NCBI RefSeq assembly: GCF_003610735.1
Contig: NZ_RAQM01000010.1
Span: 124,001 to 188,000, forward strand
DNA length: 64,000 nt
Direction of reading: 5' to 3'
DNA from: Tenacibaculum lutimaris
Lineage (GTDB): Bacteria > Bacteroidota > Bacteroidia > Flavobacteriales > Flavobacteriaceae
Shown here: positions 1-9,087 of the stretch, in pieces
How positions within the stretch are numbered: the first letter of the stretch is position 1
Layout: every line of letters starts with the position of its first letter
The notes under the pieces: generated by a model
The model's database searches: none
Told to the model about the DNA's origin: nothing
Seen by the model: the letters and a program-made list of their open reading frames with translations, nothing else
Translations under genes and position numbers: made by a program

Positions 1-380
1 GCAAATAGATGCATCCATAAAAATTGTCCTGTAAAAAAGTTTTCTACTTTATTTGAAAAGATTACAAAATATTGAATGTAATGTATTCCTAAAACTGCTA
101 CAATTGTATAAATTACTGTTGCTATAATACCCCACCAAACTCGCTGATTGGTTTGCGTAACCCAATCCCACTTAGCACTTAAATAATCATTAATTACACC
201 ATTCCCTAGTCCGAGAATAAATGAATACATTCCTGAAAATAAAAACACCAACCCTGCTTCATTTAAACTAAATGCTTGATTTATTAATGTAAAAACTATA
301 CCGAAAACAATTGTAAGTTTTAAACAAAGCCAAACATCATTTTTAAAGCTCTTAAACATTTTTTTTGATGAGGGTTTCAT
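1..380 (-). CDS. N-terminal part of membrane sensor protein, probably LytS/YehU-type histidine kinase (partial)
   Basis: An open frame runs on the minus strand from an ATG at 378-380 to the window edge, so only about the first 126 residues are visible. The reading starts MKPSSKKMFKSFKNDVW and has hydrophobic stretches at about residues 18-34, 45-60 and 82-102. The second and third are joined by a basic, Trp-rich loop (TNQRVWWG). This layout resembles the membrane part of flavobacterial LytS-type histidine kinases, but the kinase domain lies outside the window, so the assignment is inference. A DUF2141 gene lies 6 nt upstream on the same strand, so the two are probably co-transcribed. Confidence 0.5.
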   Translation of the reverse strand, partial: MKPSSKKMFKSFKNDVWLCLKLTIVFGIVFTLINQAFSLNEAGLVFLFSGMYSFILGLGNGVINDYLSAKWDWVTQTNQRVWWGIIATVIYTIVAVLGIHYIQYFVIFSNKVENFFTGQFLWMHLF

Positions 381-386
381 ATAATT

Positions 387-803
387 TTAAAATTTTATTT
401 CGAAAGATACATCTTTATCTGTAACTAAAAACCTAGCCTCTTCATATCGTGGAGGGCCAAAACGAGATAAACTATTATTCGATGCTCCATAATCTTCTAA
501 AGGCATTCCACTAGGTTCAAAATCCATTCTGTTATTATTGTTTGCATCGTGAAAACAAATAATTGCATACTCACCTGCAGGTATATTTTTAAATACTACA
601 GTGCTTTTTCCTTCCTTGATTTTAGCTTCTTTTGCTTGCACTGGCTCTTTCCTAAAATTCTCTTTGGTATATAACGCATATTTAATACTCCCTGCATCAG
701 ATGTTGCGTTAATAACTGTAGCTGTGACGTTGTGTTTTTGAGCAGAAATTGTTTCGACTGTAAACAATATTATTGCTATTAAAATGTGTGTTAAAAATTT
801 CAT
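387..803 (-). CDS. DUF2141 domain-containing secreted protein
   Basis: The 138-residue protein has a signal peptide (residues 1-21, hydrophobic core LTHILIAIILFTVETISA followed by Q). The rest matches the DUF2141 pattern: a beta-rich domain with an internal IPAGEYAIICFHDANNNNRMD segment and a final VSFEIKF strand. DUF2141 proteins are small periplasmic or outer-membrane-associated proteins of unknown function, common in Bacteroidota. In this lineage they often sit next to two-component or membrane sensor genes, as here (6 nt before the partial kinase-like gene). Nothing in the sequence reveals a ligand or enzyme activity. Confidence 0.8.
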   Translation of the reverse strand: MKFLTHILIAIILFTVETISAQKHNVTATVINATSDAGSIKYALYTKENFRKEPVQAKEAKIKEGKSTVVFKNIPAGEYAIICFHDANNNNRMDFEPSGMPLEDYGASNNSLSRFGPPRYEEARFLVTDKDVSFEIKF

Positions 804-952
804 GTTATTATTTTATGGTTAATTCTTGTACAAATCTCTATTAGAAATCAGCTTTTAAAAACAAAAACAAGCTGAATTGTATTTTTTTTAGGATGAGTTG
901 TAACAATTTGTATTTTTAGGCTACCTATAACATATCAACTTTATCAAACTTT

Positions 953-1447
953 GTGGAAAAAGAACTAGAAAATAAATTTTTAGACGATTTCGAAGCCAAT
1001 CAAAACATTGTACATAAGGTATGTAGAATTTACACTACTAACCAAGATGCTCATAATGATTTGTTTCAAGAAATTACTATTCAACTATGGAAAAATTACA
1101 GCAAATTTAGAGGAGATGCAAAATTTAGTACATGGATGTATCGTGTAGCACTTAACACTGCAATTTCTTTATATCGTAAATCAACTAGAACAATACAAAC
1201 ACAAGATATCACAGAGTATTCATTTAAAATTAAAGCAGAGGATTATGATGACACAGAAGAGTTACAATTAAAAGCGCTGTACAGTGCAATACGTAAATTA
1301 AATGATATTGATAAAGCACTCATCTTTTTGTATTTGGAAGATAAATCTTACAGAGAAATTTCAGATACTTTAGGTATTAGTGAAGTAAATGCTCGAGTAA
1401 AAATGAATAGAGCAAAGGATAAATTAAAAAAAGTATTAAACCCATAA
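953..1447 (+). CDS. ECF-family RNA polymerase sigma-70 factor
   Basis: This 164-residue protein has sigma region 2 at about residues 20-80 (NIVHKVCRIYT, DLFQEITIQLWKN, FSTWMYRVALNTA). Region 4 is at about 108-160, with the helix-turn-helix YREISDTLGISEVNARVKMNRAK. Regions 1 and 3 are absent, as in ECF sigma factors, which redirect RNA polymerase to a small regulon. The start is GTG. The membrane-protein gene that follows begins 4 nt after the stop, so the two form an operon, and that protein is probably the partner that controls the sigma factor. The target promoter sequence is unknown. Confidence 0.9.
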   Translation: MEKELENKFLDDFEANQNIVHKVCRIYTTNQDAHNDLFQEITIQLWKNYSKFRGDAKFSTWMYRVALNTAISLYRKSTRTIQTQDITEYSFKIKAEDYDDTEELQLKALYSAIRKLNDIDKALIFLYLEDKSYREISDTLGISEVNARVKMNRAKDKLKKVLNP

Positions 1448-1451
1448 GTTA

Positions 1452-2060
1452 ATGGATTTAGATAAATATAAAAAAGCTTGGGAAAATCAACCAGAAGAAA
1501 CACGCAAAGTTTCTAAGGTTGATATATATAAGATGGCGCATTCCAAGTCATCATCAATTGTAAAATGGATTTTTATTATTGGAATTTTAGAATTTGTTTT
1601 ATTGAATTCTTTATATTTTGTTGTTGATATGGAAGAAGCATACAACGAATACCGACAACTTGGACTATACAACTTCATGTTTTATTCGCAATTTGTTCTT
1701 TATCCAATATTATTTTATTTTTTAATTAAGTTTTATTTGAACTATAAAAGTATATCTGTAGTCGACTCAACAAAGACTCTAATGGACAAGATTATTAAAA
1801 CAAGAAAAACTGTAAAGTACTATGTTTTATTTAACTTGTTGTATGTATTTATTTTTGGAGTTATTGTTTCTATTGCAACACTTAAAACTCATCCAGAATT
1901 TAACTCTAAACAAATTTTAGTTTCAATAATTGTTACTATAGTAGTATTAATTATTATGGTGATAATTTTATGGTGCTTTTACCAATTACTATATGGTATA
2001 TTATTACGTAAATTAAATAAAAACTACAAAGAATTAGCTAAACTTGAAGATTTAAATTAA
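1452..2060 (+). CDS. Four-helix membrane protein paired with ECF sigma factor (possible anti-sigma)
   Basis: This 202-residue protein has four clear membrane segments at about residues 36-57, 75-97, 117-138 and 151-178. A charged N-terminal cytoplasmic stretch of about 35 residues (DLDKYKKAWENQPEETRKVSKV) precedes the first. It starts 4 nt after the ECF sigma gene and must be co-transcribed. In flavobacteria a protein of this type follows many ECF sigma genes, and some relatives carry an unsupported carotene-oxygenase label in databases. No zinc anti-sigma motif (HxxxCxxC) is visible. An anti-sigma role is therefore inferred from position only. Confidence 0.6.
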   Translation: MDLDKYKKAWENQPEETRKVSKVDIYKMAHSKSSSIVKWIFIIGILEFVLLNSLYFVVDMEEAYNEYRQLGLYNFMFYSQFVLYPILFYFLIKFYLNYKSISVVDSTKTLMDKIIKTRKTVKYYVLFNLLYVFIFGVIVSIATLKTHPEFNSKQILVSIIVTIVVLIIMVIILWCFYQLLYGILLRKLNKNYKELAKLEDLN

Positions 2061-2141
2061 AAACTTACTAACTATTTTATAAACTTCTCTTAACATTTTG
2101 TGATGACTATTTCCTATATTAGCTGAGTTAACCTTTTATAT

Positions 2142-2624
2142 ATGAGAAAATTAATACTTTTTGGATTTTTAATTTGTTCTACTATTGCTTTTACTCAGGA
2201 AGATAATTTTTGGAACAATGTTCGCTTTGGAGGTAGCGCTGGTTTTGGTTTTGGTTCCAATAATACCACCCTTTCTATATCTCCTGCTGCTGTATATGAT
2301 TTTAACGATAGTTTTTCTCTAGGTGTGGGTATTGGGTATTCTTATAATAAAAAAGATTCTTTTAACTCAAATATTTTTAGTCCAAACATTTTTATACTAT
2401 ACAGGCCTATTAGAGAAATAGAGCTTTCTTCAGATTTACAACAAATGTATGTTCACAGAAAGTCTAATTCATTCTCTGAAAAGTACAGCTACCCTGCATT
2501 GAACTTAGGAATTTCATATAGAACAGGTAGTGTATCCTTGGGAATACAATACGATGTTCTATATGACGAAGATAAAAGTATTTATGCTTCAGGTTTTACT
2601 CCCGTAGTAAGAGTTTTCTTTTAA
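2142..2624 (+). CDS. Small outer-membrane beta-barrel protein
   Basis: A signal peptide (residues 1-19, ending IAFTQ) precedes about 140 residues of alternating polar and hydrophobic strands rich in Gly, Tyr and Phe, and the chain ends in VVRVFF. A terminal Phe is the classic outer-membrane insertion signal. The length and strand count suggest an eight-stranded OmpW/OmpX-like porin-type barrel. The function is unknown. Its stop codon overlaps the stop of the convergent threonine aldolase gene: the TTAA at 2621-2624 serves both. Confidence 0.65.
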   Translation: MRKLILFGFLICSTIAFTQEDNFWNNVRFGGSAGFGFGSNNTTLSISPAAVYDFNDSFSLGVGIGYSYNKKDSFNSNIFSPNIFILYRPIREIELSSDLQQMYVHRKSNSFSEKYSYPALNLGISYRTGSVSLGIQYDVLYDEDKSIYASGFTPVVRVFF

Positions 2625-3643
2625 AAAAACGCTTTCAATTCTTCTAGTAGCTTTTCATGCATTACATCAGTATAATCTAAATGAGTAACTATTCGTATTT
2701 TTCCTTCTCCCATAGAAATTAACAATACTCCTTTATCTGCCATTTTTTTCATAAAATCATCTGGATTTATTGAATCTTCCACATAAAAAATAACAATATT
2801 AGTTTCAATAGGTTCAACTTTTACTACGTAAGAACATTTTTCTAAAACAGCCCCTATTTCTTTTGCTTTTTGATGATCCTCAGCTAAACGTTCCACTTGA
2901 TTATCTAAAGCATAAATTCCCGCTGCTGCTAAAAAACCTGCTTGACGCATTCCTCCACCAAACAATTTACGCACACGCAATGCTTTTTCAATATACTTTT
3001 TACTACCTACCAAAACTGAACCTACAGGCGCCCCTAAACCTTTTGATAAACAAATTGAAATCGTATCAAACAATTCTCCATATTGCTTCGGAGTTTCATT
3101 TTTTGCTACTAACGCGTTAAACAAACGCGCTCCATCCAAATGATAAGCCAAATCATTTGCTTTAGCTACTTTTTGAATTCTCTGTAACTCTTCAAAATCC
3201 CAACAAGCACCACCTCCTTTATTCGTTGTATTTTCAACACAAACTAACCTACTATACGGAGTATGGATATCATTTCTTCCTCCAACTAAACTACCTAACT
3301 GTTCAGCTGTAAACATTCCTCTATCTCCATCAATCAAACAAGAAGTCACTCCAGCATTAAAAGCTGCTCCTCCACCTTCATAATTATACACATGTGCCCA
3401 TTTATCACAAAACATTCTATCACCTGGCTGTGTATGAATTTTTATCGCAGTTTGGTTTGCCATGGTACCCGAAGGAAAAAACAACGCATCTTCCATTCCA
3501 AACATGTCTGCAACTTTATCTTGGAGTAAATTTACTGTTGGGTCTGCTTTAAAAACATCGTCGCCTACTTTAGCACTCATCATTGCATCCAACATACCTT
3601 TGGTTGGTTTTGTTACCGTGTCACTTATTAAGTTTATTTCCAT
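2621..3643 (-). CDS. ltaE: Low-specificity L-threonine aldolase
   Basis: This 340-residue PLP enzyme cleaves L-threonine or L-allo-threonine to glycine and acetaldehyde. The fold-type I signature is visible: N-terminal SDTVTKPTKGML, the substrate-binding region MANQTAIK, the Asp that holds the PLP ring in YHLDGARLFNA (near residue 170), and the Schiff-base lysine in SICLSKGLGAPVGS (near residue 200). The following RKLFGGGMRQAG segment is typical of the family. The length is normal. The gene stands alone, divergent from prfB with only 36 nt between the starts. Confidence 0.93.
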   Translation of the reverse strand: MEINLISDTVTKPTKGMLDAMMSAKVGDDVFKADPTVNLLQDKVADMFGMEDALFFPSGTMANQTAIKIHTQPGDRMFCDKWAHVYNYEGGGAAFNAGVTSCLIDGDRGMFTAEQLGSLVGGRNDIHTPYSRLVCVENTTNKGGGACWDFEELQRIQKVAKANDLAYHLDGARLFNALVAKNETPKQYGELFDTISICLSKGLGAPVGSVLVGSKKYIEKALRVRKLFGGGMRQAGFLAAAGIYALDNQVERLAEDHQKAKEIGAVLEKCSYVVKVEPIETNIVIFYVEDSINPDDFMKKMADKGVLLISMGEGKIRIVTHLDYTDVMHEKLLEELKAFF

Positions 3644-3666
3644 TTCTAACTACGATTTATAAAATG

Positions 3667-3674
3667 TATTTTTG
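3667..3674 (+). promoter_or_regulatory. Probable -7 element (TAnnTTTG) of prfB
   Basis: TATTTTTG matches the Bacteroidota -7 consensus TAnnTTTG and lies only 5 nt before the prfB ATG. No convincing -33 TTG is visible. If the element is real, the transcript would start within a few bases of the start codon. Confidence 0.45.
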
Positions 3675-3679
3675 CATTT

Positions 3680-4774
3680 ATGATTACACACGAACAGCTT
3701 AAAAATATCGCTGAACGAATTGGCAAGTTAAAAGGATATTTAGAAATTGACAAGAAGTTAATTGAAATTTCAAATGAAGAAGAAAAAACAGCTAACCCTG
3801 ATTTTTGGAACAATCCAAAAGAGGCCGAAGCTGTAATGAAATCACTCCGTTTTAAAAAGAAATGGGTAGAAGATTACAATGCTGTTGTAAGCATGAATGA
3901 CGACTTAGCAGTATTGTATGACTTTTATAAGGAAGGAGATGTTGAGGATAGTGAAGTTGAAGAACAATATGAAAAAACAGCTACTTTTTTAGAAGATATT
4001 GAGTTTAAAAACATGCTTTCTGAAGAAGGTGACAGCTTAAGTGCTACTATTCAAATAACGGCAGGTGCTGGAGGAACAGAAAGTTGTGACTGGGCAGAAA
4101 TGCTTACTCGTATGTATACCATGTGGGCAGAAAAACAAGGATATAAAATAAAAACCTTAAACTACCAAGAAGGGGATGTTGCTGGTATAAAAACAGTTAC
4201 TTTAGAATTTGAAGGTGATTATGCCTTTGGATGGTTAAAAGGTGAAAATGGCGTGCATCGTTTGGTCCGTATTTCTCCTTTTGATAGTAATGCAAAACGT
4301 CACACTTCTTTTGCTTCTGTGTACGTGTACCCTGTAGCTGATGATTCTATCGAAATTGAGGTAAACCCAGCTGATATTGAAATTACCACAGCTCGTTCAA
4401 GTGGAGCTGGTGGGCAAAATGTAAACAAGGTTGAAACAAAAGTACAATTAGTACATAAGCCTACGGGAATTCAAATTCAGTGTTCAAATTCTCGTTCGCA
4501 ACACGATAACAGAGCTACAGCTTTACAGATGTTAAAATCTCAGTTATACGAAATTGAATTACAAAAACGATTGGCTGCCCGTGATGAAATTGAAGCAAAT
4601 AAGATGAAAAATGAATGGGGAAGCCAAATTCGTAATTACGTAATGCACCCATATAAGTTAGTTAAAGATGTACGTACCGCTCATGAAACAGGAAATGTAG
4701 ATGCGGTTATGGACGGAAATATCAATCCGTTTTTAAAAGCCTATTTAATGATGATGGGGCAAAAAGAAGATTAA
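3680..4774 (+). CDS. prfB: Peptide chain release factor 2 (RF2), without programmed frameshift
   Basis: This 364-residue protein terminates translation at UGA and UAA codons. It has the RF2 codon-recognition tripeptide SPF at residues 199-201 and the universal peptidyl-tRNA hydrolysis motif GGQ at 244-246 ([15 protein letters not shown]). The N-terminus reads straight through the region where many bacteria carry the autoregulatory in-frame UGA and +1 frameshift: [10 protein letters not shown] is encoded as GGA TAT TTA GAA ATT GAC with no stop. RF2 here is therefore made without that feedback. It is followed 20 nt downstream by the arsC-like gene. Confidence 0.96.
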   Translation: MITHEQLKNIAERIGKLKGYLEIDKKLIEISNEEEKTANPDFWNNPKEAEAVMKSLRFKKKWVEDYNAVVSMNDDLAVLYDFYKEGDVEDSEVEEQYEKTATFLEDIEFKNMLSEEGDSLSATIQITAGAGGTESCDWAEMLTRMYTMWAEKQGYKIKTLNYQEGDVAGIKTVTLEFEGDYAFGWLKGENGVHRLVRISPFDSNAKRHTSFASVYVYPVADDSIEIEVNPADIEITTARSSGAGGQNVNKVETKVQLVHKPTGIQIQCSNSRSQHDNRATALQMLKSQLYEIELQKRLAARDEIEANKMKNEWGSQIRNYVMHPYKLVKDVRTAHETGNVDAVMDGNINPFLKAYLMMMGQKED

Positions 4775-4794
4775 AAATTTTAAAACTCTTAGAA

Positions 4795-5136
4795 ATGATA
4801 AAAATATACCACAATCCTCGTTGTTCTAAATCTCGTCAAGGTTTAGAAATCGTAGAGAACTCTGCAAAAGAATTTGAAGTTGTAAAATATTTAGACACTA
4901 TTCCTTCTGAAGGAGAATTAAAAGATATTATCAATTTATTAGGTATCCCTCCTATTCAGTTGGTTCGTAAAAATGAGCAAATTTGGAAAGATAACTTCAA
5001 GGGAAAAGAATTATCGGATACTGAAATTATAAAAGCTATGGTAGAAAATCCGAAATTAATAGAGCGACCAATTGTAATTAATGGTAACAAAGCTGTTATT
5101 GGACGTCCACCAGAAACTATTAAAGAAATCATCTAA
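4795..5136 (+). CDS. arsC: ArsC/Spx-family thioredoxin-fold protein (arsenate reductase-like)
   Basis: This 113-residue protein has the ArsC-family catalytic Cys in the N-terminal motif YHNPRCSKSRQ (Cys9) and the conserved C-terminal IERPIVINGNKAVIGRPPE, where Arg and Pro bind the oxyanion. Family members reduce arsenate with glutathione or glutaredoxin, but many housekeeping relatives (the YfgD group) have no proven arsenate role. No arsenite pump or ArsR gene is nearby, so a role in arsenic resistance is uncertain. The gene is probably co-transcribed with prfB and ends in a strong hairpin terminator. Confidence 0.85.
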   Translation: MIKIYHNPRCSKSRQGLEIVENSAKEFEVVKYLDTIPSEGELKDIINLLGIPPIQLVRKNEQIWKDNFKGKELSDTEIIKAMVENPKLIERPIVINGNKAVIGRPPETIKEII

Positions 5137-5143
5137 CTATTAT

Positions 5144-5174
5144 AAAAGCTCTCAAAAAATTGGGAGCTTTTTTA
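5144..5174 (+). terminator. Rho-independent terminator after arsC
   Basis: The arms AAAAGCTCTCAA and TTGGGAGCTTTT form a 12-bp stem with one G-U pair and a 4-nt A loop, followed by a T run. A near-copy ends the next gene, at 8109-8134. Confidence 0.9.
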
Positions 5175-5256
5175 TTTTAACACAATTTAAATAACTAATT
5201 CTTTAGTTTATTAATAATTCCTTGTAAATTGCTCTCAAATTAAAAATTCATTCACT

Positions 5257-8085
5257 ATGAAAAAAGTCGTATTAGGACTATCCCTGGCCTTCATTATATC
5301 CACGGGGTATAGTCAAGCTTTAAAAGAAACACAACAAAAGCTAAACAAAAAAGAAAAAGTAACTGCTATGAACATTCCGACTGATCCTTCAGTTAAGATA
5401 GGAAAACTATCAAATGGAATGACCTATTACATCAAACAAAACCCTAAACCAGCCAATAAAGTAGAGCTACGATTAGTTGTAAATGCAGGTTCAATCTTAG
5501 AAGATGATGACCAATTAGGGTTAGCTCACTTCATGGAACACATGAACTTTAATGGTACCAAAAACTTTAAAAAGAATGAGTTGGTAGATTACCTACAATC
5601 AATTGGGGTAAAATTTGGTGCACACTTAAACGCTTATACAGGTTTTGATGAAACTGTATACATTTTACCTATTCCAAGTGATGATAAGGAAAAACTTGAA
5701 AAAGGTTTTCAAATTCTTGAAGATTGGGCACACGGAGCCTTATTAGAAGGAAAAGACATTGATGAAGAACGTGGTGTTGTTTTAGAAGAATACCGTTCTC
5801 GTAGAGGAGCTGACAGCCGTATGTTAGAAAAATACTTACCAAAAGTAATGCATGGTTCTAAATATGCCGAAAGGTTACCTATCGGTACTAAAGAAAATAT
5901 AGAAAACTTTAAACATGAAAGTATTCGTCGCTTTCACAAAGATTGGTATCGCCCAGATTTAATGGCTGTGGTTGCTGTTGGTGATGTAAGTGTTGAGATA
6001 TTAGAAGAAAAAATCAAATCACATTTTAGTAAAATACCTGCAGTTAAAAATCCTCGTAAAAGAGAAGTTGCTCCATTAAAAAATCATAAAGAAACTTTTA
6101 TTGCTATTGAAGCTGATAAAGAAGCTCCTTTTGCAAGTGTACAGTTAATGTATAAAGATTACGATGAAGCAAAACCTGAAACAACTGTTGCTGATTACAG
6201 AAATTCAATTGTTCAGTCTCTATTTGCTCAAATGATTAATAATCGTTTAGATGAATTACGTAATAGTGAAAACCCTCCTTTTGTTTACGGATTCAGTTAT
6301 CATGGTGGAACCTGGGCTCGTGGTAAAGAAGCTTATCAATCAAGAGCAAGTGTAAGTGCCGATGGTCAATTAAAAGGATTACAAGCTTTATTAGATGAAA
6401 GTGAACGTGTTAAAAGATACGGTTTTCAACAAGGAGAATTAGATCGTGCAAAAATGAACGTTAGTGCTCGTATGGAAAAAGCTTTTAAGGATAAAGACAA
6501 AAGAGAATCTAACAGAATTATTAGTCAATATGTAAATAATTTCTTAGAGCAAGAGCCAATTCCTGGTATTGAATGGGAGTACCAAGCACACCAAATGTTA
6601 TTACCTTCTGTAAAATTAGAAGAAGTAAATAACCTTATTAAAAATTATTTGCATGACGATAACCGTGTTGTAGTAATTACTGGACCTAAAAAAGTAGTTA
6701 CCGAGCAACAAGTTTTAGACGCTTTAAACAACGTTAAAACTAAAGAATTAAAACCTTATGAAGATAAAGCTGTTGCTGCTTCTTTAATTACCAAGCAACC
6801 AATACCTGGTGCTATTACAAAGGTTACTGAAAATAAAGACTTAGGGACCAAAACCATGATTTTAAGCAATGGCGCTAAAGTTACTTATAAGAAAACTGAT
6901 TTTAAAAATGATGAAATCTTATTTGAAGCATTTAGTTTTGGTGGAACTTCGTTATATTCTGATGAAGAGTTAAAAGCTACTGCTTTTGCTAATAGCGGAC
7001 TTTCAGAAGCAGGTATTAACGGTTTCTCTAAGACAGATTTATCTAAAATGATGTCTGGTAAAATCGTTCGTGTTTCTCCTTACATTTCTAGTTTAAGTGA
7101 AGGATTTAGAGGTACTGCTACTCCTAAAGATTTAGAAGAGTTATTCCAAATGGTACACTTATACTTTACCTCTTTAAATAAAGATGAAAAAGCATTTGGT
7201 TCTTATGTAAACAAACAAAAAAGCTTCTTAGGAAACTTATTAGCTAGCCCTAATTTCTTCTTCCAAAAAGAAATGAGTGAATTTACTTATGGAAAAGATC
7301 CTCGTTATACTGGTTTTCCTTCTCCTGAAAAATATGAAGCTGCTGATTACAACTTAGCTTATCAAAAATACCAAGAGCGTTTTGCAGATGCAGGAGACTT
7401 CAACTTCTATTTTGTTGGAAACGTTGATGAAAAGAAACTTGCTGAATACGCTACTAAATATATTGCTGGTTTGCCAGGAAAAAATTCAAACGAAAAGTAT
7501 AAAGTTACTGATTTTAGACCTTTATCAGGTTCTCACACTAAGGTGGTAGAAAAAGGAAAAGATCCTAAAAGTAATGTTCGTATTACTTACCAAGGAGAAG
7601 CGAATTACAATAAAAAAGATGCCTTAGCCTTTAAAGTTTTAGGAGAAGTAGTAGGAATTAAGTTAATTGAGAAACTACGTGAGCAAGAAGGTGGTGTTTA
7701 TTCTGCTGGTGCTCGTGGTAGTTTAAACAAAATGCCTTACGGTTGGTATAACTTTACAATTTCATATCCTTGTGCTCCTGAAAATGTTGAAAAGTTAAAG
7801 AACATTTCTGTTGCTGAAGTTGCTTCTGTGGTTAAAAATGGGCCAACTAAAGAAGATTTAATGAAAGCTCAAAAAGGAATGATTGCTGACTACAAAGAAG
7901 ACCTTAAAAAGAATCGTTTTTGGTTAAGTACTATTAAAAATGTGGATTATCAAAATAATGATGCTTCAGAAGTAGCTTCTTTTGAAGAAAGTGTAAACTC
8001 TTTAACTACAAAAGATATTCAAAAAATAGCTAAAAAATATTTAACTAACGGATATATCTTAGGTATTTTAAATCCAGAGAAATAA
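5257..8085 (+). CDS. M16-family zinc metallopeptidase (insulinase/pitrilysin-like), periplasmic
   Basis: This 942-residue protein has a signal peptide (1-19, ending STGYSQ). The inverted zinc motif HxxEH is present as HFMEH at residues 91-95, and the third ligand Glu lies in the ERGVVLEEYRSR region near residue 175. Four M16 half-domains fit the length: an active N-terminal pair and an inactive C-terminal pair that closes the clam-shell chamber (RLREQEGGVYSAGARG near 810). M16 enzymes degrade unfolded peptides, and in Bacteroidota this type probably recycles peptides in the periplasm. The gene is monocistronic, isolated by near-identical terminators on both sides. Confidence 0.92.
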   Translation: MKKVVLGLSLAFIISTGYSQALKETQQKLNKKEKVTAMNIPTDPSVKIGKLSNGMTYYIKQNPKPANKVELRLVVNAGSILEDDDQLGLAHFMEHMNFNGTKNFKKNELVDYLQSIGVKFGAHLNAYTGFDETVYILPIPSDDKEKLEKGFQILEDWAHGALLEGKDIDEERGVVLEEYRSRRGADSRMLEKYLPKVMHGSKYAERLPIGTKENIENFKHESIRRFHKDWYRPDLMAVVAVGDVSVEILEEKIKSHFSKIPAVKNPRKREVAPLKNHKETFIAIEADKEAPFASVQLMYKDYDEAKPETTVADYRNSIVQSLFAQMINNRLDELRNSENPPFVYGFSYHGGTWARGKEAYQSRASVSADGQLKGLQALLDESERVKRYGFQQGELDRAKMNVSARMEKAFKDKDKRESNRIISQYVNNFLEQEPIPGIEWEYQAHQMLLPSVKLEEVNNLIKNYLHDDNRVVVITGPKKVVTEQQVLDALNNVKTKELKPYEDKAVAASLITKQPIPGAITKVTENKDLGTKTMILSNGAKVTYKKTDFKNDEILFEAFSFGGTSLYSDEELKATAFANSGLSEAGINGFSKTDLSKMMSGKIVRVSPYISSLSEGFRGTATPKDLEELFQMVHLYFTSLNKDEKAFGSYVNKQKSFLGNLLASPNFFFQKEMSEFTYGKDPRYTGFPSPEKYEAADYNLAYQKYQERFADAGDFNFYFVGNVDEKKLAEYATKYIAGLPGKNSNEKYKVTDFRPLSGSHTKVVEKGKDPKSNVRITYQGEANYNKKDALAFKVLGEVVGIKLIEKLREQEGGVYSAGARGSLNKMPYGWYNFTISYPCAPENVEKLKNISVAEVASVVKNGPTKEDLMKAQKGMIADYKEDLKKNRFWLSTIKNVDYQNNDASEVASFEESVNSLTTKDIQKIAKKYLTNGYILGILNPEK

Positions 8086-8108
8086 TTCTTAACATGTTAT
8101 AACTTATG

Positions 8109-8140
8109 AAAGCTCTCAAGAAATTGGGAGCTTTTATTTT
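8109..8140. terminator. Bidirectional terminator between M16 peptidase and glycosyltransferase
   Basis: The arms AAAGCTCTCAA and TTGGGAGCTTT flank a GAAA loop, with T-rich sequence after the hairpin on the plus strand. It overlaps the stop codon of the convergent glycosyltransferase (8134-8136). The hairpin nearly repeats the one at 5144-5171. Confidence 0.85.
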
Positions 8141-9087
8141 TTTAGAAACCTAGATTCTAAAAAACCTAACCCGTAACCATAAAATTGAGTTATCGTTGTA
8201 ACAACACTTAACAAAGCTACTTTTAGGTTTTTATTTTGTAGAAGAGAATCTAAAAAAATACAGGTAAAATAAAATCCATAAAAAATTAACAACTGCCAAC
8301 ACCCAAAAAATGCTACTATAATCGAAAAATCAATCCCGATAATAAACAAACTCGGAAACCAATAGGTTAATTTTGCCGTTTCAGGATATTTTTTGTTTAA
8401 AATAGGTCTTGCTGTACCAAAAGCAAAAGTTTGCTTAAAAAACTGTTTAACGGTACTTCTGCGTTTGTGATATACAAAAGCTTTATCTATTAGTTGCGTT
8501 TCAAAACCATTTTCCCACAAACGAAAAGTCAAGTCAATATCTTCTCCTGCCTTCATCTTTGAAAAACCTTTTGTTTTTTCAAAAGCAACTTTTGATAAAC
8601 CCAAATTAAAACTTCTAGGTTGAAATTTCCCTACCGACTTTTTCTTCCCTCTAATTCCTCCAGTTGTCAATACCGAAGTCATCGAATAATTAATGGCTTT
8701 TTGTAAAGAGGTGAAACTAGGGTGCGCTGCATCTGGACCACCAAAAGCATCAGCGTAATTTTCTTGTAAAGCTTTTTTTACTTCGGAAAGATATTGTGAT
8801 GGAACAATTACATCGGAATCGAGAATAATGAAGTAATTTCCAGATGCTCTCTGCATTCCATAATTACGACTTGCTCCTGCCCCACTATTCTCTTTATAAA
8901 AATAGTTTAAATTGAGTTGAGCCGTATATTTTTTTACAATTTCTTCAGATGAATTTTCTGAACCATCTTCAACAATTAATACCTCAAAATCGTCTTTCAA
9001 CTCTTGTTTTGTTAGACTATCTAACAACTCATCAATTTCTTGAGGACGATTGTAAACAGGTACTATTATTGAAAACTGTAAATTCAT
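8134..9087 (-). CDS. Family 2 glycosyltransferase, membrane-anchored
   Basis: This 317-residue protein begins with the GT-A nucleotide-sugar fold: SIIVPVYNRPQEIDELLDSL at about residues 6-25, then VLIVEDGS, the DxD-like metal site LDSDV near residue 94, and GEDIDLTFRLWENGF near 182, where the ED motif supplies the catalytic base. Two hydrophobic segments at about 240-285 anchor the C-terminus in the inner membrane. It is likely to transfer a sugar to a lipid or envelope glycan; acceptor and donor cannot be read from the sequence. Its start abuts the stop of the DUF3050 gene. Confidence 0.88.
   Translation of the reverse strand: MNLQFSIIVPVYNRPQEIDELLDSLTKQELKDDFEVLIVEDGSENSSEEIVKKYTAQLNLNYFYKENSGAGASRNYGMQRASGNYFIILDSDVIVPSQYLSEVKKALQENYADAFGGPDAAHPSFTSLQKAINYSMTSVLTTGGIRGKKKSVGKFQPRSFNLGLSKVAFEKTKGFSKMKAGEDIDLTFRLWENGFETQLIDKAFVYHKRRSTVKQFFKQTFAFGTARPILNKKYPETAKLTYWFPSLFIIGIDFSIIVAFFGCWQLLIFYGFYFTCIFLDSLLQNKNLKVALLSVVTTITQFYGYGLGFLESRFLKK

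Noticed and set aside
4795-5136. Arsenic resistance operon
   Set aside because: Only the ArsC-like gene is present; no pump or ArsR is nearby.
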